Below, piece after piece: positions 9,661 through 19,630 of a DNA stretch of 64,000 nucleotides. Position 1 is the stretch's first letter, and every line of letters starts with the position of its first letter. The notes beneath the pieces were generated by a model. It saw nothing but the letters and a program-made list of their open reading frames with translations, was not told the origin of the DNA and ran no database searches. Made by a program: the position numbers and the translations under genes. The stretch is from Cantharellus purpuraceus (taxonomy: Eukaryota > Basidiomycota > Agaricomycetes > Cantharellales > Hydnaceae). The stretch is taken from assembly GCA_025174535.1 (NCBI GenBank), contig JALBUN010000010.1, positions 372,001 to 436,000 of the forward strand, read 5' to 3'.

Positions 9661-12600
9661 ATGTCTACCTCAACAATTCAACAACAACAACAACTTGAGG
9701 ACGACCCGTCTACTCCTTTGGCTGCTCAACCAGAGCGACCAATTGCCCCTATTACTCCTGGTTTCTTGCACACTAGATCCCCACTCACTCCTGTGAATGA
9801 TCTTGACCAGACATTTACTACGGATGAAGAGATTAGTGCTGCAGATGCCTCTTTTGCTGTGGAAGTTGATCAGACTGACCATGCACTTACCAATTGGACT
9901 TTTGATGGACCCCTTATCACAGGACCATTACAAAATGTCTTTGTAGTGCCTGGTAAGCCTTTGAAAAGCTTCAGTGCAGCAAGAGTACGGAGAGAGGTCA
10001 GACTTGATCCCCTACTCTCTTCCAGAAGAGATGCACTCCTTAGCATTGCAGAGATGAGCTTTAATCGTATGGAAGCACCAGGTACTAGAGCTCTGAATCG
10101 CCTTGCTATTGGACTCTTCAAGAAAGAGTTAGCCTTACTCAATGTAGTACTACTCGGACATCCTGGACGGGTTAGTCAACATGGTAGTACGGGGTATTAT
10201 CTTGATCCATGGAAGTATAAGCAACTGTTAGATGCACTCAATCACCTTGCAAGTGAAAGAGAAAGCGTATTGCAGCAGATGAAACTTCCTACTCCTACTG
10301 TCCCTTCATTGCCTTCAGAATGGCCTAGTGACTCCCTTTGGAGTTCTAAGGACATGGAAGTGCTTTGTGTTACGCTACGTGAAGATGTAGAAAACTTTTT
10401 GGCATTTTATTGGGATGCGGTATCCAAGTCTAATGGTATATGGAAACCAGTCAAGGATGACTTTTTGTCTCCTGCACTCCCAGATATTGCGGAAATGTCT
10501 TCTGACATTAACGGCTTCAAAATTCGTTTTGCTGCTGCCCAAGCTGCTTTGCAGAGAAAGGTTGCTGCAGATACTAGTTTCTATGAAGCCAAGGTCATTA
10601 ATGCACCAGTGAACCCTGTCCTTGGACATGAAGTTCCTCCTCATGCATCTATGCCTGTTAGAAACATTCAGCAGTCCACTGTTGCCTATACTGCTAAGGA
10701 AGCTCCTTTGATTTCCAGAACGGATCAAGGAGAAAACTTTCCAGTTGATCATGAACGGATTAGACAGAGACAGTCTGCGGTTTACAATCGTGGTCCCAGA
10801 CCCTCTACTCTTTTCAATTCTCCTTACCATCAGGATCCTAGTAAACTTACTGGATCTGCAGGTTTGGAAGAAATGTTCTATACTCCTCCTCAAGTTCGGA
10901 GCAGGGGTACTTTGGGCATTCCAGAATCCATTACGGTTCCTCACAGACCTTATGGAGCTTCTGGAGGAGGTGCTCCACCTCCTGGAGGTGAACCTCCTGA
11001 TGATGACGGATCTCTTGGTCCCCCTCATACACCTAATCCATTTTTACCTAGACCATCATTGCCACATAGAAGTGTGAGGAGTAATCCTCCTCCTCCTGGA
11101 AGGCATGGAGGCTCAGGTCCTCCTGATGGAGGTGATGGTGGAGGTTACGGTCATAGTCCAGACTGGGGGGATCTTGATCAGAGAAACCCTAATCTCAGAT
11201 TAGACGCTCCAGTGACTCAGAGCAAGCTAGAAGCTTACTTTGATAACAAGTTGCGTCAGGACTTAGTCCCTGAATGGGATGGAAACCCTGACAATCTGGC
11301 TCAATGGATATTGAAAGTAAATCATTTGGCTCAGCGATCTCCTACGGTCTTCAAGCAATTGGGACAAATAATCCCTTTGCGGTTGCGTAAAGGAGCAGAG
11401 CGGTGGTTTTTCTCTTTACCATTATCCTACCGCCAAGAAGCAACTGAGGACTGGAAGTCCATCAGAGAAGTCATTGGTTCATACTATATGAACAGAGCCT
11501 GGTTGGATAGGCAGAAAGCTAGAGCAACTCGTGCTACTTTCAGAGAGCCTGGCTTTACTAATGAGACTCCTAGTGAGTATTACGTTAGAAAGTCAGAGCT
11601 ATTGAGACTGGTCAGCAAGCTGTCAGACTCAGAGCTTATATTGGAAATCATGAATGGTGCACCACCTTACTGGCATACAGTCATTGATGCTCACAGGTGT
11701 TCATCTGCAGTGGAATTCCAAACTGCTATCAAGTATCACGAGGAATCATTGTCGCATGCTCCTTTCTCTTCAGGAGACAACCTGGAAAGACGTATTAGAA
11801 ATTTGGAAAATTCTTTGCATCAACCCAAACCTAGGTTTGACTCGAACAGATCTTTTAGAGATGCTAGAGCTCATCTGGTTGGATGGTCATCCAAATTGAA
11901 TCCTCCAAAATTCCCTCGGGATGATTCTAATGTGTCTAAAAATTCCACACCTGAATCCAAAGGAGCTAGACCCTGCAGGCATTGTGGCAGTAATAAGCAT
12001 TGGGATAATGAGTGCAAACATGCCAGTTCAGCATCTCGCTCTGCCCATACACGTTACACGGTTTCTAATGAAGAAGCTAATGCAGACCTTGCCTATGAGG
12101 ATATGTACCTTGAATCACTTCATGAATCAGAAGTAGATTCAAATTCAGACAATGCTCATGTTAATAATGTTGCAACTGAGAATATTCCTGAAGAACCTTC
12201 TTTGGATCAACAGGACTCTGCTCAGGATACAGAAGCACATTGTCAACTTGCCAAACCAGCCATGAGCTTGCTGGAAAGTATGTCCCGACTGGGGGGATCC
12301 ATACCTAATAGAGAAGAATCTTCTGAGCCTTTGTCTCTGGAAAAATCTTTTTCTGAGACGTTCACTCCTAAATCTCGTCAAGAGAGGAGAAGGTTAATGA
12401 AAGATTCCAAACATGTAGCTGCTTTCCTAAGGAATTCTAAGCTTACTAGTTGGGCTCCTAACTCCTTGATTAAACTCAAGCGTTTCATGTCCAGACCAGC
12501 AGGCTGTGCCTTCCTTGGATCTTCTGCAACCACTACTAATGTTTGGCTGGGAGAATATGGAAAGAATCAAACTACCCTTGTAGCTGATTCTGGTTCAGAC

Positions 12601-14520
12601 ATAACCCTTATCTCTCAGAAAGCTCTTTGCTCTATGGAGAATCCTCCTAAGATCAAAACAGGTCAGAAAATTAACTTGATACAAGTTACTGGCACATCCA
12701 AAATTTCTGGATACGTTACGGTGCCCATTTACTTTGACTCTGACTCTGGACCAGTTCAGATTGAAGTTGAAGCTTATGTGGTCAAAGGCATGACTACCCC
12801 TGTCATTCTTGGGAATGATTTTGCTGATCAGTACTCTATCTCACTTATAAGAGAAGGCTCAGATAGCTATCTTATGTTTGGTAATACTGGACGGAAAGCC
12901 AAGATTGAGAACTCAGTGAGCTCACCCTTATTGGATGAGAATGGTCACACCTTTAAAATAAGAGCCCTTCCTGACCTTGCATCTCTAACTGCAAAGTTCA
13001 AGGCTCATAGACGTATTAAGAAATCTCGGAAACGGATTAGAGCACGCATTTCGGATTCAAGTGTTAGGGCCTTACATCCCGTCACAATTCCTCCTGAAAC
13101 TGCTTCTCTAATTCCTGCTTCTATCTATTTCCCTGGGAATAGTAATGAAGTTTATGTGGAAAAAGTGCTTCACTCCAATCATGGGCCTGAAGATTTCTAT
13201 GGCATCTCAGATGCAATTGTATCTCGGAATAACCCGTGCCTACATGTTAGCAATTTTTCATCACAACCAGTTACTATACATCAAGGACAACTTCTGGGTC
13301 ATGCTAGAAATCCTTCCAATTGGCTGGATCGGACTTCTAATTTGAACCAGACTCAATTAGAGACTTGTCTCTCTCACGCCAGACTCATAAAAGCTCTTGC
13401 TCAACAGAACTTTGAGACTGGTGCGGTACCTACTGTTGCCTCTCTTGAATCAGATGGAGAGGTGGTACAAGGAGGACCTAAGGCTCAGGAAATTCCCCCT
13501 GAGGATGTTCCTGAAAACCAACTGTTGGATGAAATTGACTTCTCACCAGAGCTCAATGATGCCAATAGGAAGGCTCTTCAAGATACAGTTCTGGCACATA
13601 AAGACGCATTTGGTCTTGATGGCAGACTTGGCAATTATGATGCAAAAGTTGAAATCAATCTCAGGCCTGAGGCCAAAGAAATTTCACTACCTCCTTATAA
13701 TGCCTCACCTGCCAAAAGGGAAGTCATTGACAAGCAAATGGATGCTTGGCTCAGTCTTGGAGTCATTGAACCATCCAAAAGTCCTTGGGGTTTTCCAGCA
13801 CTTATAGCCTATCGTAATGGGAAACCAAGAATGTGTATAGACTATAGGAAACTCAATGAGATTGCTGTCCCGGATGAATTTCCCTTGCCAAGACAAGATT
13901 CCATTTTGCAGGCACTCACTGGATCTCGTTGGTTATCCACTTTGGATGCGTTAGCGGGTTTCACGCAGCTGCAAATGTCGGACAGTGCCAAAGAAAAAAC
14001 TGCATTCAGAACTCATAGAGGACTGTATCAGTTCAAACGGATGCCTTTTGGGTATCGGAATGGGCCTGCAGTCTTTCAAAGAGTAATGCAAGGTGTCCTA
14101 GCACCTTTTCTATGGGTATTTGCCCTGGTCTATATAGATGATATTGTCATATATTCCAAGACGTTCAAAGAACACTTAGTACATCTGGACAAAGTGTTCG
14201 GAGCTATAGAAAAGTCAGGAATCACCTTATCTCCTGCCAAGTGCCATTTGGCCTACCAGTCTTTGCTACTGTTGGGACAGAAGGTATCACGGTTGGGTCT
14301 ATCAGCTCACAAGGAGAAGATAGATGCTATACTAGAATTGGCAGAGCCAAAGAATGTGCATGACCTACAAATCTTCCTCGGAATGGTGGTATACTTTTCT
14401 TCATATATACCATTCTATGCATGGATTGTAGCCCCTTTGTTTGAATTGCTCAAAAGAATTCAACTTGGGAATGGGGCATTATTCAACAGGAAGCCTTTGA
14501 TTTGGCTAAGAATGCCCTAG
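9661..14520 (+). CDS. Element A Gag-protease-RT polyprotein
   Basis: The frame is open from 9496; the first ATG is 9661 (MSTSTIQQQQQ), giving 1619 residues to the TAG at 14518. In order there are a low-complexity Gag N-terminus, a Gly/Pro-rich stretch (about 10960-11170), a Ty3 Gag core around RKGAERWFF (11386-11412), a CX2CX4HX4C zinc knuckle CRHCGSNKHWDNEC (about 11971-12012), an aspartic protease with DSGSD (12586-12600) and an RT with the YIDD box (14131-14142). The product would form virus-like particles and copy the element RNA. The frame leaves the family consensus after LLKR at about 14454, so the last 20 residues are out of frame and RNase H lies in the next ORF. Confidence 0.93.
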   Translation: MSTSTIQQQQQLEDDPSTPLAAQPERPIAPITPGFLHTRSPLTPVNDLDQTFTTDEEISAADASFAVEVDQTDHALTNWTFDGPLITGPLQNVFVVPGKPLKSFSAARVRREVRLDPLLSSRRDALLSIAEMSFNRMEAPGTRALNRLAIGLFKKELALLNVVLLGHPGRVSQHGSTGYYLDPWKYKQLLDALNHLASERESVLQQMKLPTPTVPSLPSEWPSDSLWSSKDMEVLCVTLREDVENFLAFYWDAVSKSNGIWKPVKDDFLSPALPDIAEMSSDINGFKIRFAAAQAALQRKVAADTSFYEAKVINAPVNPVLGHEVPPHASMPVRNIQQSTVAYTAKEAPLISRTDQGENFPVDHERIRQRQSAVYNRGPRPSTLFNSPYHQDPSKLTGSAGLEEMFYTPPQVRSRGTLGIPESITVPHRPYGASGGGAPPPGGEPPDDDGSLGPPHTPNPFLPRPSLPHRSVRSNPPPPGRHGGSGPPDGGDGGGYGHSPDWGDLDQRNPNLRLDAPVTQSKLEAYFDNKLRQDLVPEWDGNPDNLAQWILKVNHLAQRSPTVFKQLGQIIPLRLRKGAERWFFSLPLSYRQEATEDWKSIREVIGSYYMNRAWLDRQKARATRATFREPGFTNETPSEYYVRKSELLRLVSKLSDSELILEIMNGAPPYWHTVIDAHRCSSAVEFQTAIKYHEESLSHAPFSSGDNLERRIRNLENSLHQPKPRFDSNRSFRDARAHLVGWSSKLNPPKFPRDDSNVSKNSTPESKGARPCRHCGSNKHWDNECKHASSASRSAHTRYTVSNEEANADLAYEDMYLESLHESEVDSNSDNAHVNNVATENIPEEPSLDQQDSAQDTEAHCQLAKPAMSLLESMSRLGGSIPNREESSEPLSLEKSFSETFTPKSRQERRRLMKDSKHVAAFLRNSKLTSWAPNSLIKLKRFMSRPAGCAFLGSSATTTNVWLGEYGKNQTTLVADSGSDITLISQKALCSMENPPKIKTGQKINLIQVTGTSKISGYVTVPIYFDSDSGPVQIEVEAYVVKGMTTPVILGNDFADQYSISLIREGSDSYLMFGNTGRKAKIENSVSSPLLDENGHTFKIRALPDLASLTAKFKAHRRIKKSRKRIRARISDSSVRALHPVTIPPETASLIPASIYFPGNSNEVYVEKVLHSNHGPEDFYGISDAIVSRNNPCLHVSNFSSQPVTIHQGQLLGHARNPSNWLDRTSNLNQTQLETCLSHARLIKALAQQNFETGAVPTVASLESDGEVVQGGPKAQEIPPEDVPENQLLDEIDFSPELNDANRKALQDTVLAHKDAFGLDGRLGNYDAKVEINLRPEAKEISLPPYNASPAKREVIDKQMDAWLSLGVIEPSKSPWGFPALIAYRNGKPRMCIDYRKLNEIAVPDEFPLPRQDSILQALTGSRWLSTLDALAGFTQLQMSDSAKEKTAFRTHRGLYQFKRMPFGYRNGPAVFQRVMQGVLAPFLWVFALVYIDDIVIYSKTFKEHLVHLDKVFGAIEKSGITLSPAKCHLAYQSLLLLGQKVSRLGLSAHKEKIDAILELAEPKNVHDLQIFLGMVVYFSSYIPFYAWIVAPLFELLKRIQLGNGALFNRKPLIWLRMP

Positions 14521-16937
14521 TCAGTGCACCAGTTAGGGCATATGCCATTCCTGGTCTTGGATACAGAGTCTACTCTGATGCATGTGATGTTGGAATTGCC
14601 GCTATACTTCAGCAGATCCAACCTCTCAAAATCAGAGATCTCAAGGGTACCAAAGGGTATGAGAAACTCAAATCAGCATATGACAAAGGATTACCTGTAC
14701 CCCAAATGGTGATTCCCGTGTCAAAGGAGGAAACTCTCCCTAAGCCAGGTACTTGGGATAAAGACTTTGAAAACACTACGGTTTCAGTAGAACGAGTCAT
14801 TGCTTACTGGTCTCGTACCTTGAAACCAGCTGAAAGAAATTACTCTCCTACGGAAAGAGAGGCGCTTGCGTTACGAGATGGTCTTATCAAATTTCAACCC
14901 TACATTGAAGGGGAGAAAGTAGTAGCAATTACAGACCATGCAGCCCTTATCTGGAGTCGGACCTACCAAAATGTTAATAGGCGGTTATTAACTTGGGGAA
15001 CAGTATTTGCTGCATACCCTGAATTAAAGATCGTACACAGAGCAGGACGGGTTCACTCCAATGTAGATCCTATCTCTAGACTCAGGAGAAATGTTCCATA
15101 CCAAGATGGGCCTTCTTCTGATGACACCATTCCTACTATCCTGGATTCAGAACAGGATCCACTTGCGGATTTTTATTCTGATATCTCTCCCCAATTCGAA
15201 GCCAGGACTTTAATGTTAATGGTTGCGTATGAAGAGAACCAGAGAATTCCGCAGAAAGTGTATTCTTCTTCCATCCAAGCTAATACCAGCCTTGAAGAAG
15301 ACTTCACCATTCCATATGTAACAGCCAAAAGCTATAATCTAGTCTCTAGCCTTGCTCAGGAGGAGATTCAGAAAATAGTTGATGCGTATGCCAAAGATCC
15401 TTACTTCAAAAGGGTCAGATCTGAATTACGACAGGAGTCTAATTGGATCAGCCCAAAGCATCCTCTCTTTTTTGAAAATGAGGACGGATTGCTTTACTTT
15501 GAAGATTGGAATGGAAATTACCGGCTGTGTGTACCCAAGGATGAGCAAGCTAAACTTCTAAGTGAAATTCATGATGAAATCACTGAAGGAGCTCATGCGG
15601 GTTATCACAAGACGTACAACAAGCTGGCTTCTACTTTCTATTGGCCTAGAATGAGTAGAGATGTCAAAAAGTTTGTCGTGAGCTGTGACATTTGCCAGAA
15701 AGCCAAACCTAGGCGACACGCACCCATTGGATTATTACAGCCCATTCCTATTCCAGAAAATCCATTTGAAGTCGTAACCATGGATTTCATCACGGAATTG
15801 CCCGAGAGCAATGGGTATGATTCCATCCTGGTAATAGTGGATAAACTCACAAAATATGGAATCTTTATCCCTACTCAAGGTACCATTAATGAGGAGGGTA
15901 CAGCTCGGTTATTTTTTGAACATGTACTGTCCAAATATGGAATCCCTAAGCAAATCATATCCGATAGGGATTCTAGATGGACTAGCACTTTTTGGAAAGA
16001 GTTATGCAAACAGCTAAACATGAAAAGAGCCTTAACTACTGCCTATCATCCTCAAGCTGATGGGCAGACAGAGATTTTGAATCAGACGCTGGAAACCGCG
16101 CTGCGCTCTTACGTAAGCCCCGCGCGCGACGACTGGGCGGCTCTCACCACTCCTTTCGCGTTCTCTTACAACAACACTCCCCACCTGGCTACTGGTCTAG
16201 CCCCCGCACTTCTACTCTACGGTTATCATCCGCGCACATCATCTTCTTACCTACACCCTGCCCCTGACGGTGTAGCACGACCGCGATCATCAAATCCAGC
16301 CGAGTTTGCCGCCAAACTTCCCGATCGCGCTAGAACGGCCCCACTTGCTCCTGAGGTCGAAAGCACGAAAGCCGCTGACTTTCTAGAGGAGTTTAAGGCT
16401 TACCGATCGCGAGCCAGGCAATCCCTGCAGTTTGCGCAGGTTGCTCAGCAACGTAGCTACAACGCCGGACGCCTGGCCATGGAGTTCGAAGCTGGCGACC
16501 TCGTCCTCCTTAACCCCCACTCTCTTGACCTTCTACGCTCTGAACCAGGCCGAGGTAAGAAACTAAACATGAAGTATGATGGACCCTTTGAAATTCTGCA
16601 GAAACTAGGACCAGCTACGTACCGGCTGCGTCTGCCCGCATCCTATGGCATCCACCCAGTCCTCAATATTGCCCATCTCGAGCCCTATTCCTCCTCCCAC
16701 CCTCGTTTCGGAAAGCGGCCCACTAGGTCCCTCGATCGCGCTAGCTTCAGCGAATTGCCGGAATTTGAGGTCGAATCTATCATCGGTGAGCGCTGGCGCA
16801 AGGCCCGGAACGGACGTCGAGTTCAAGAGCTACTCACGCGTTTCCTTGGCTACGATGCGAGCTATGATGAATGGCTCCCTCGTCGCTACCTTCGCAATGC
16901 CCCCGATCTGTTGCATACTTGGGACCGGCGTGACTGA
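14457..16937 (+). CDS. Element A RNase H-integrase-chromodomain
   Basis: This frame continues the polyprotein one frame back from 14457 (NSTWEWGIIQQEAFDLAKNA). It contains RNase H with a YSDACD start and TDHAALIW, an integrase HHCC zinc region (H at about 15595 to CDICQKAK), the catalytic core with MDFITELP, SDRDSRW and the Glu in NQTLE (about 16084), a GPY/F-type module (GPFEILQKLGPATYRLRLP) and a C-terminal chromodomain (EFEVESIIGERWRK to about 16920). The core is intact by eye. From about 16080 the DNA changes from CpG-poor to CpG-rich. The chromodomain would steer integration to modified chromatin. Confidence 0.92.
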   Translation, partial: NSTWEWGIIQQEAFDLAKNALVSAPVRAYAIPGLGYRVYSDACDVGIAAILQQIQPLKIRDLKGTKGYEKLKSAYDKGLPVPQMVIPVSKEETLPKPGTWDKDFENTTVSVERVIAYWSRTLKPAERNYSPTEREALALRDGLIKFQPYIEGEKVVAITDHAALIWSRTYQNVNRRLLTWGTVFAAYPELKIVHRAGRVHSNVDPISRLRRNVPYQDGPSSDDTIPTILDSEQDPLADFYSDISPQFEARTLMLMVAYEENQRIPQKVYSSSIQANTSLEEDFTIPYVTAKSYNLVSSLAQEEIQKIVDAYAKDPYFKRVRSELRQESNWISPKHPLFFENEDGLLYFEDWNGNYRLCVPKDEQAKLLSEIHDEITEGAHAGYHKTYNKLASTFYWPRMSRDVKKFVVSCDICQKAKPRRHAPIGLLQPIPIPENPFEVVTMDFITELPESNGYDSILVIVDKLTKYGIFIPTQGTINEEGTARLFFEHVLSKYGIPKQIISDRDSRWTSTFWKELCKQLNMKRALTTAYHPQADGQTEILNQTLETALRSYVSPARDDWAALTTPFAFSYNNTPHLATGLAPALLLYGYHPRTSSSYLHPAPDGVARPRSSNPAEFAAKLPDRARTAPLAPEVESTKAADFLEEFKAYRSRARQSLQFAQVAQQRSYNAGRLAMEFEAGDLVLLNPHSLDLLRSEPGRGKKLNMKYDGPFEILQKLGPATYRLRLPASYGIHPVLNIAHLEPYSSSHPRFGKRPTRSLDRASFSELPEFEVESIIGERWRKARNGRRVQELLTRFLGYDASYDEWLPRRYLRNAPDLLHTWDRRD

Positions 16938-17128
16938 AGCAAGTCTCACTAAGAAGTCTTCCCCTCTCACTCTACTCTATCGGCTCATTCTTCCACCATT
17001 TTCCAGCTTGTTCTATGCATGTATGCCCCCTTATTTTAAAAACCAATGCGACTCTCTATCTTGACATCTCACTCCCACCTTGAAAGAGCTCTTAGAAAAC
17101 TATTGATTGTTCTATATATCATTTCGCT

Positions 17129-18145
17129 ATGGCCGTCTATCCACAAATCTCCTCCCTCCAGTTTTCCTTGCGTAAGGAAGGAGATTCTTTCATTCAGGAG
17201 CCGGTCTCCATCCCCAACTACGGGTATCAATACACGTCCGATTTCGACTATTATAAACCAAACCGGTTCGACTTTATCTATTTCAATGACCCTGCTGACG
17301 ATTATGGCATTCTACGCAGTGAGCTAGCCAGTTGTTTCTGGGAATCACTCCGGATGAAAGGGTGATACATTCTATCAGCAGCCCATCGCTGGAACAGCGA
17401 AACGGCTCTCGAACCCCTTCCCCTCTACGTTCCATCGGAGAAGTTGCGCGAGATAAACATGATTCCACCCCCTTTCCCTTCCGTGCATCAGCTCTCCTAC
17501 AACCTTCTACTTCTCCCTGAAAGGACTGGCATAATCCACGGCTGGATCGAAGACTGGCAGAACCAGTCCCGTCGCTTGTCCGCTTGGATCAGCAAGGCCA
17601 AATACAATTCCTCTTTGGTGCCCGATTGCACTTGGAGGTGGCCTCCTTCACCTCTAGGTGACGACTACAATTCTGATTCCGGCTCTCCTTCTTTCCATAC
17701 AGAGGATGACTCCAGGTCATCCGAGCTTTCCAGCACTCTCCTCCCCATCGCTCACTCTTTTCAAATTCACTCCGACTGCGAGTCTACCAAAAGACCGCGC
17801 AGCTCTTCTCCTGTTGAACCAGACCGAGACGGCGAGGAAGCCAATAAGAAACAGTTGGTGTTGTGGAAACCGTCGGTGAGACAGCTTCTTGATATGCACC
17901 GAGCACTCGCTTGCGGATATGTTGATTCCTATCACCCGGAGACTGTTCATGTCTTCACTCCTCCTAACACGCCTACTCCTTCCATACATGTATCTAACTC
18001 TTCCTCCACCTGTGACCCGCGTGTCAAAAAGGCCTACCCTTCCTTCCTTCCTCTGCCCCTCAACCCGCATGTTGTAGACCCATATGCGGCTAGTAACTCA
18101 GGTGGCGCCGATGAGGCTGGAATAGTAGAGGAGAGGAGTGACTAA
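17129..18145 (+). pseudogene. Element A third ORF, unknown function, with one TGA
   Basis: An ATG at 17129 opens a frame (MAVYPQISSLQFSLRKEG). It stops at TGA 17363-17365 and then continues in the same frame without further stops to 18145, about 338 codons in all. The second part contains RTGIIHGWIEDWQNQSRRL, a Ser/Pro/acid-rich middle, a KRPRSSSPVEPDRDGEE patch that could be a nuclear signal, and QLLDMHRALACGYVDSYHPE. I see no signal peptide or membrane segment, so it does not look like an envelope gene. It lies between pol and the 3' LTR. A second part starting at ATG 17444 could be made alone. Confidence 0.65.
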
Positions 18146-18176
18146 AGTCTCGGAGAATATTTGAAGGGGGGATGAA

Positions 18177-19630
18177 TGTATGGGAACTGGTTTTCCCTTA
18201 AAAAGATCTTGTTTAAAGTCCCAAAACTGTACAATTTCGCTTCATGGCCTTAAAATATCAGCATATATCTGCTGCTTTCTCTTGATTCAGGGCCATTCAA
18301 ATATTCTCTATTTTTTCATATTTTTTTGGGAATTTTCCATGCAGAAATGAGTCTACAAACTTATTGTTCTGCTGGGCGAAGTTTTGGGACCCACATGGAC
18401 CCACAAACCTTCGCAGATGTCAGCAGCCTCAAAGTCAGCCGGAGTCACCCGGACAACTGACTCATTGTCGATCACATGACTCATTTCAATCTCTGACTCA
18501 ATCTGGTCACCACTGCCAGTAAATGCTCAATATCTTCGCAACCACTGCACCTCCTGACTCCATTTTCAGTGGAGAGTTCAATAGAAGCCATGCCTACCCA
18601 TAGCTGTGCTAATCAGCCTGGGAAACGAAGTATTGACCGAGTTATTTGAGTAATGGTGACTCATGCAATGACTCCTGCCATGACTCATGCTATGACTCCT
18701 TCCATGACTCATACCATGACTCCTGTGATTACTCATACTATGACTCCTGCTCTGAGTCACACTATGACTCCATCCATGACTCATGCCATGAGTCAGAGCA
18801 AATCCAAGCAGCTCATTGGCTAGGAAACTTCCACCCCCTTCTCACATATTCCACTAGCTTCCAGTAGTTTCCATCTATTAATAGGTAGAAGTTTCCAGTA
18901 GTATTAGTCAGCTCCTGTAAATACAATATAAAAGGAGCCCATTCTGCCTCTGAATAAATAACCATTTTCTACCCCATCATTTGCACATCAGTGTGACTAG
19001 AGTGACATACAGTGTCATCCTCTATATCTCAGTAACTGTTGATTGTCCAGTTCAAGGGTCGCTTACAGTTGTGTAACTGTATTCGATTGCACTCAATGTA
19101 GTGATTGTCCTGCTTTGGGCGTGAGTGTAGTATCTACCTCGCGTGACTACGAATCTACAGGGTGAGATTGTCTGTCGATAGTCCTGCCATTAGTGCTCTT
19201 GTTTAAGTTACTAGTGTGTACTGCCTTTGCAGAGCATTAGAATCTTGAACTCGTGTGAAGCAGTTGCTAGACTACTTCACACATCGCTGTTACCCGCTTC
19301 AGAGTGTCACTGGTTGGACGGTTGGATTCATCCACCTACTTCCTCTAGCCTCTAAGTGCATTCCCCTCTTTTTGGAATATCTGGACCCCTAAGCGTCCGT
19401 GAACTCTAGACTCTGGAAGTCTTATTCATTCCCTACTGCTAAGAAACGTATTACCTTCCTGCGTATCGTCTGCATTGACCATTACAACGGATTGTAACCA
19501 AAGTACAAACATTAAATCGTTTCTGGAGTTGTGCTGCAGTAGGATTTGATATTCTTCTCAGCTGTTCATTCACGGAATTGTGGTGATTTAGAGTTTGCCC
19601 TAACACCATAATTTTGCGGGTTCCAAAACA
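18177..19630 (+). repeat. Element A 3' LTR (family A1)
   Basis: This LTR is 1454 bp, like the 5' LTR. Differences seen by eye include actcaatgtag against actcgaagtag and cctcgcg against cctagcg. It is preceded by the purine tract gaaggggggatgaa at 18163-18176. Confidence 0.92.

Larger units (their letters stand above)
7910..19630 (+). mobile_element. Element A: near-complete Ty3/gypsy chromovirus, 11.7 kb
   Basis: Two 1454 bp direct LTRs (7910-9363 and 18177-19630) with TG...CA ends and a GGTGT target duplication enclose gag, protease, RT, RNase H, integrase, chromodomain and an extra 3' ORF. By eye the LTRs differ at about three positions, so the insertion is recent. Two lesions are visible: a one-base frame change at about 14454 between RT and RNase H, and an in-frame TGA at 17363 in the third ORF. 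It sits inside gene E of element C copy 1. Confidence 0.92.

Noticed and set aside
10375..11028. 217-codon minus-strand ORF inside element A gag
   Set aside because: It is a shadow of the gag frame with no family features.
17129..18145. Third ORF of element A as an envelope gene, which would suggest an errantivirus-like agent
   Set aside because: No signal peptide, membrane anchor or cleavage site is visible.
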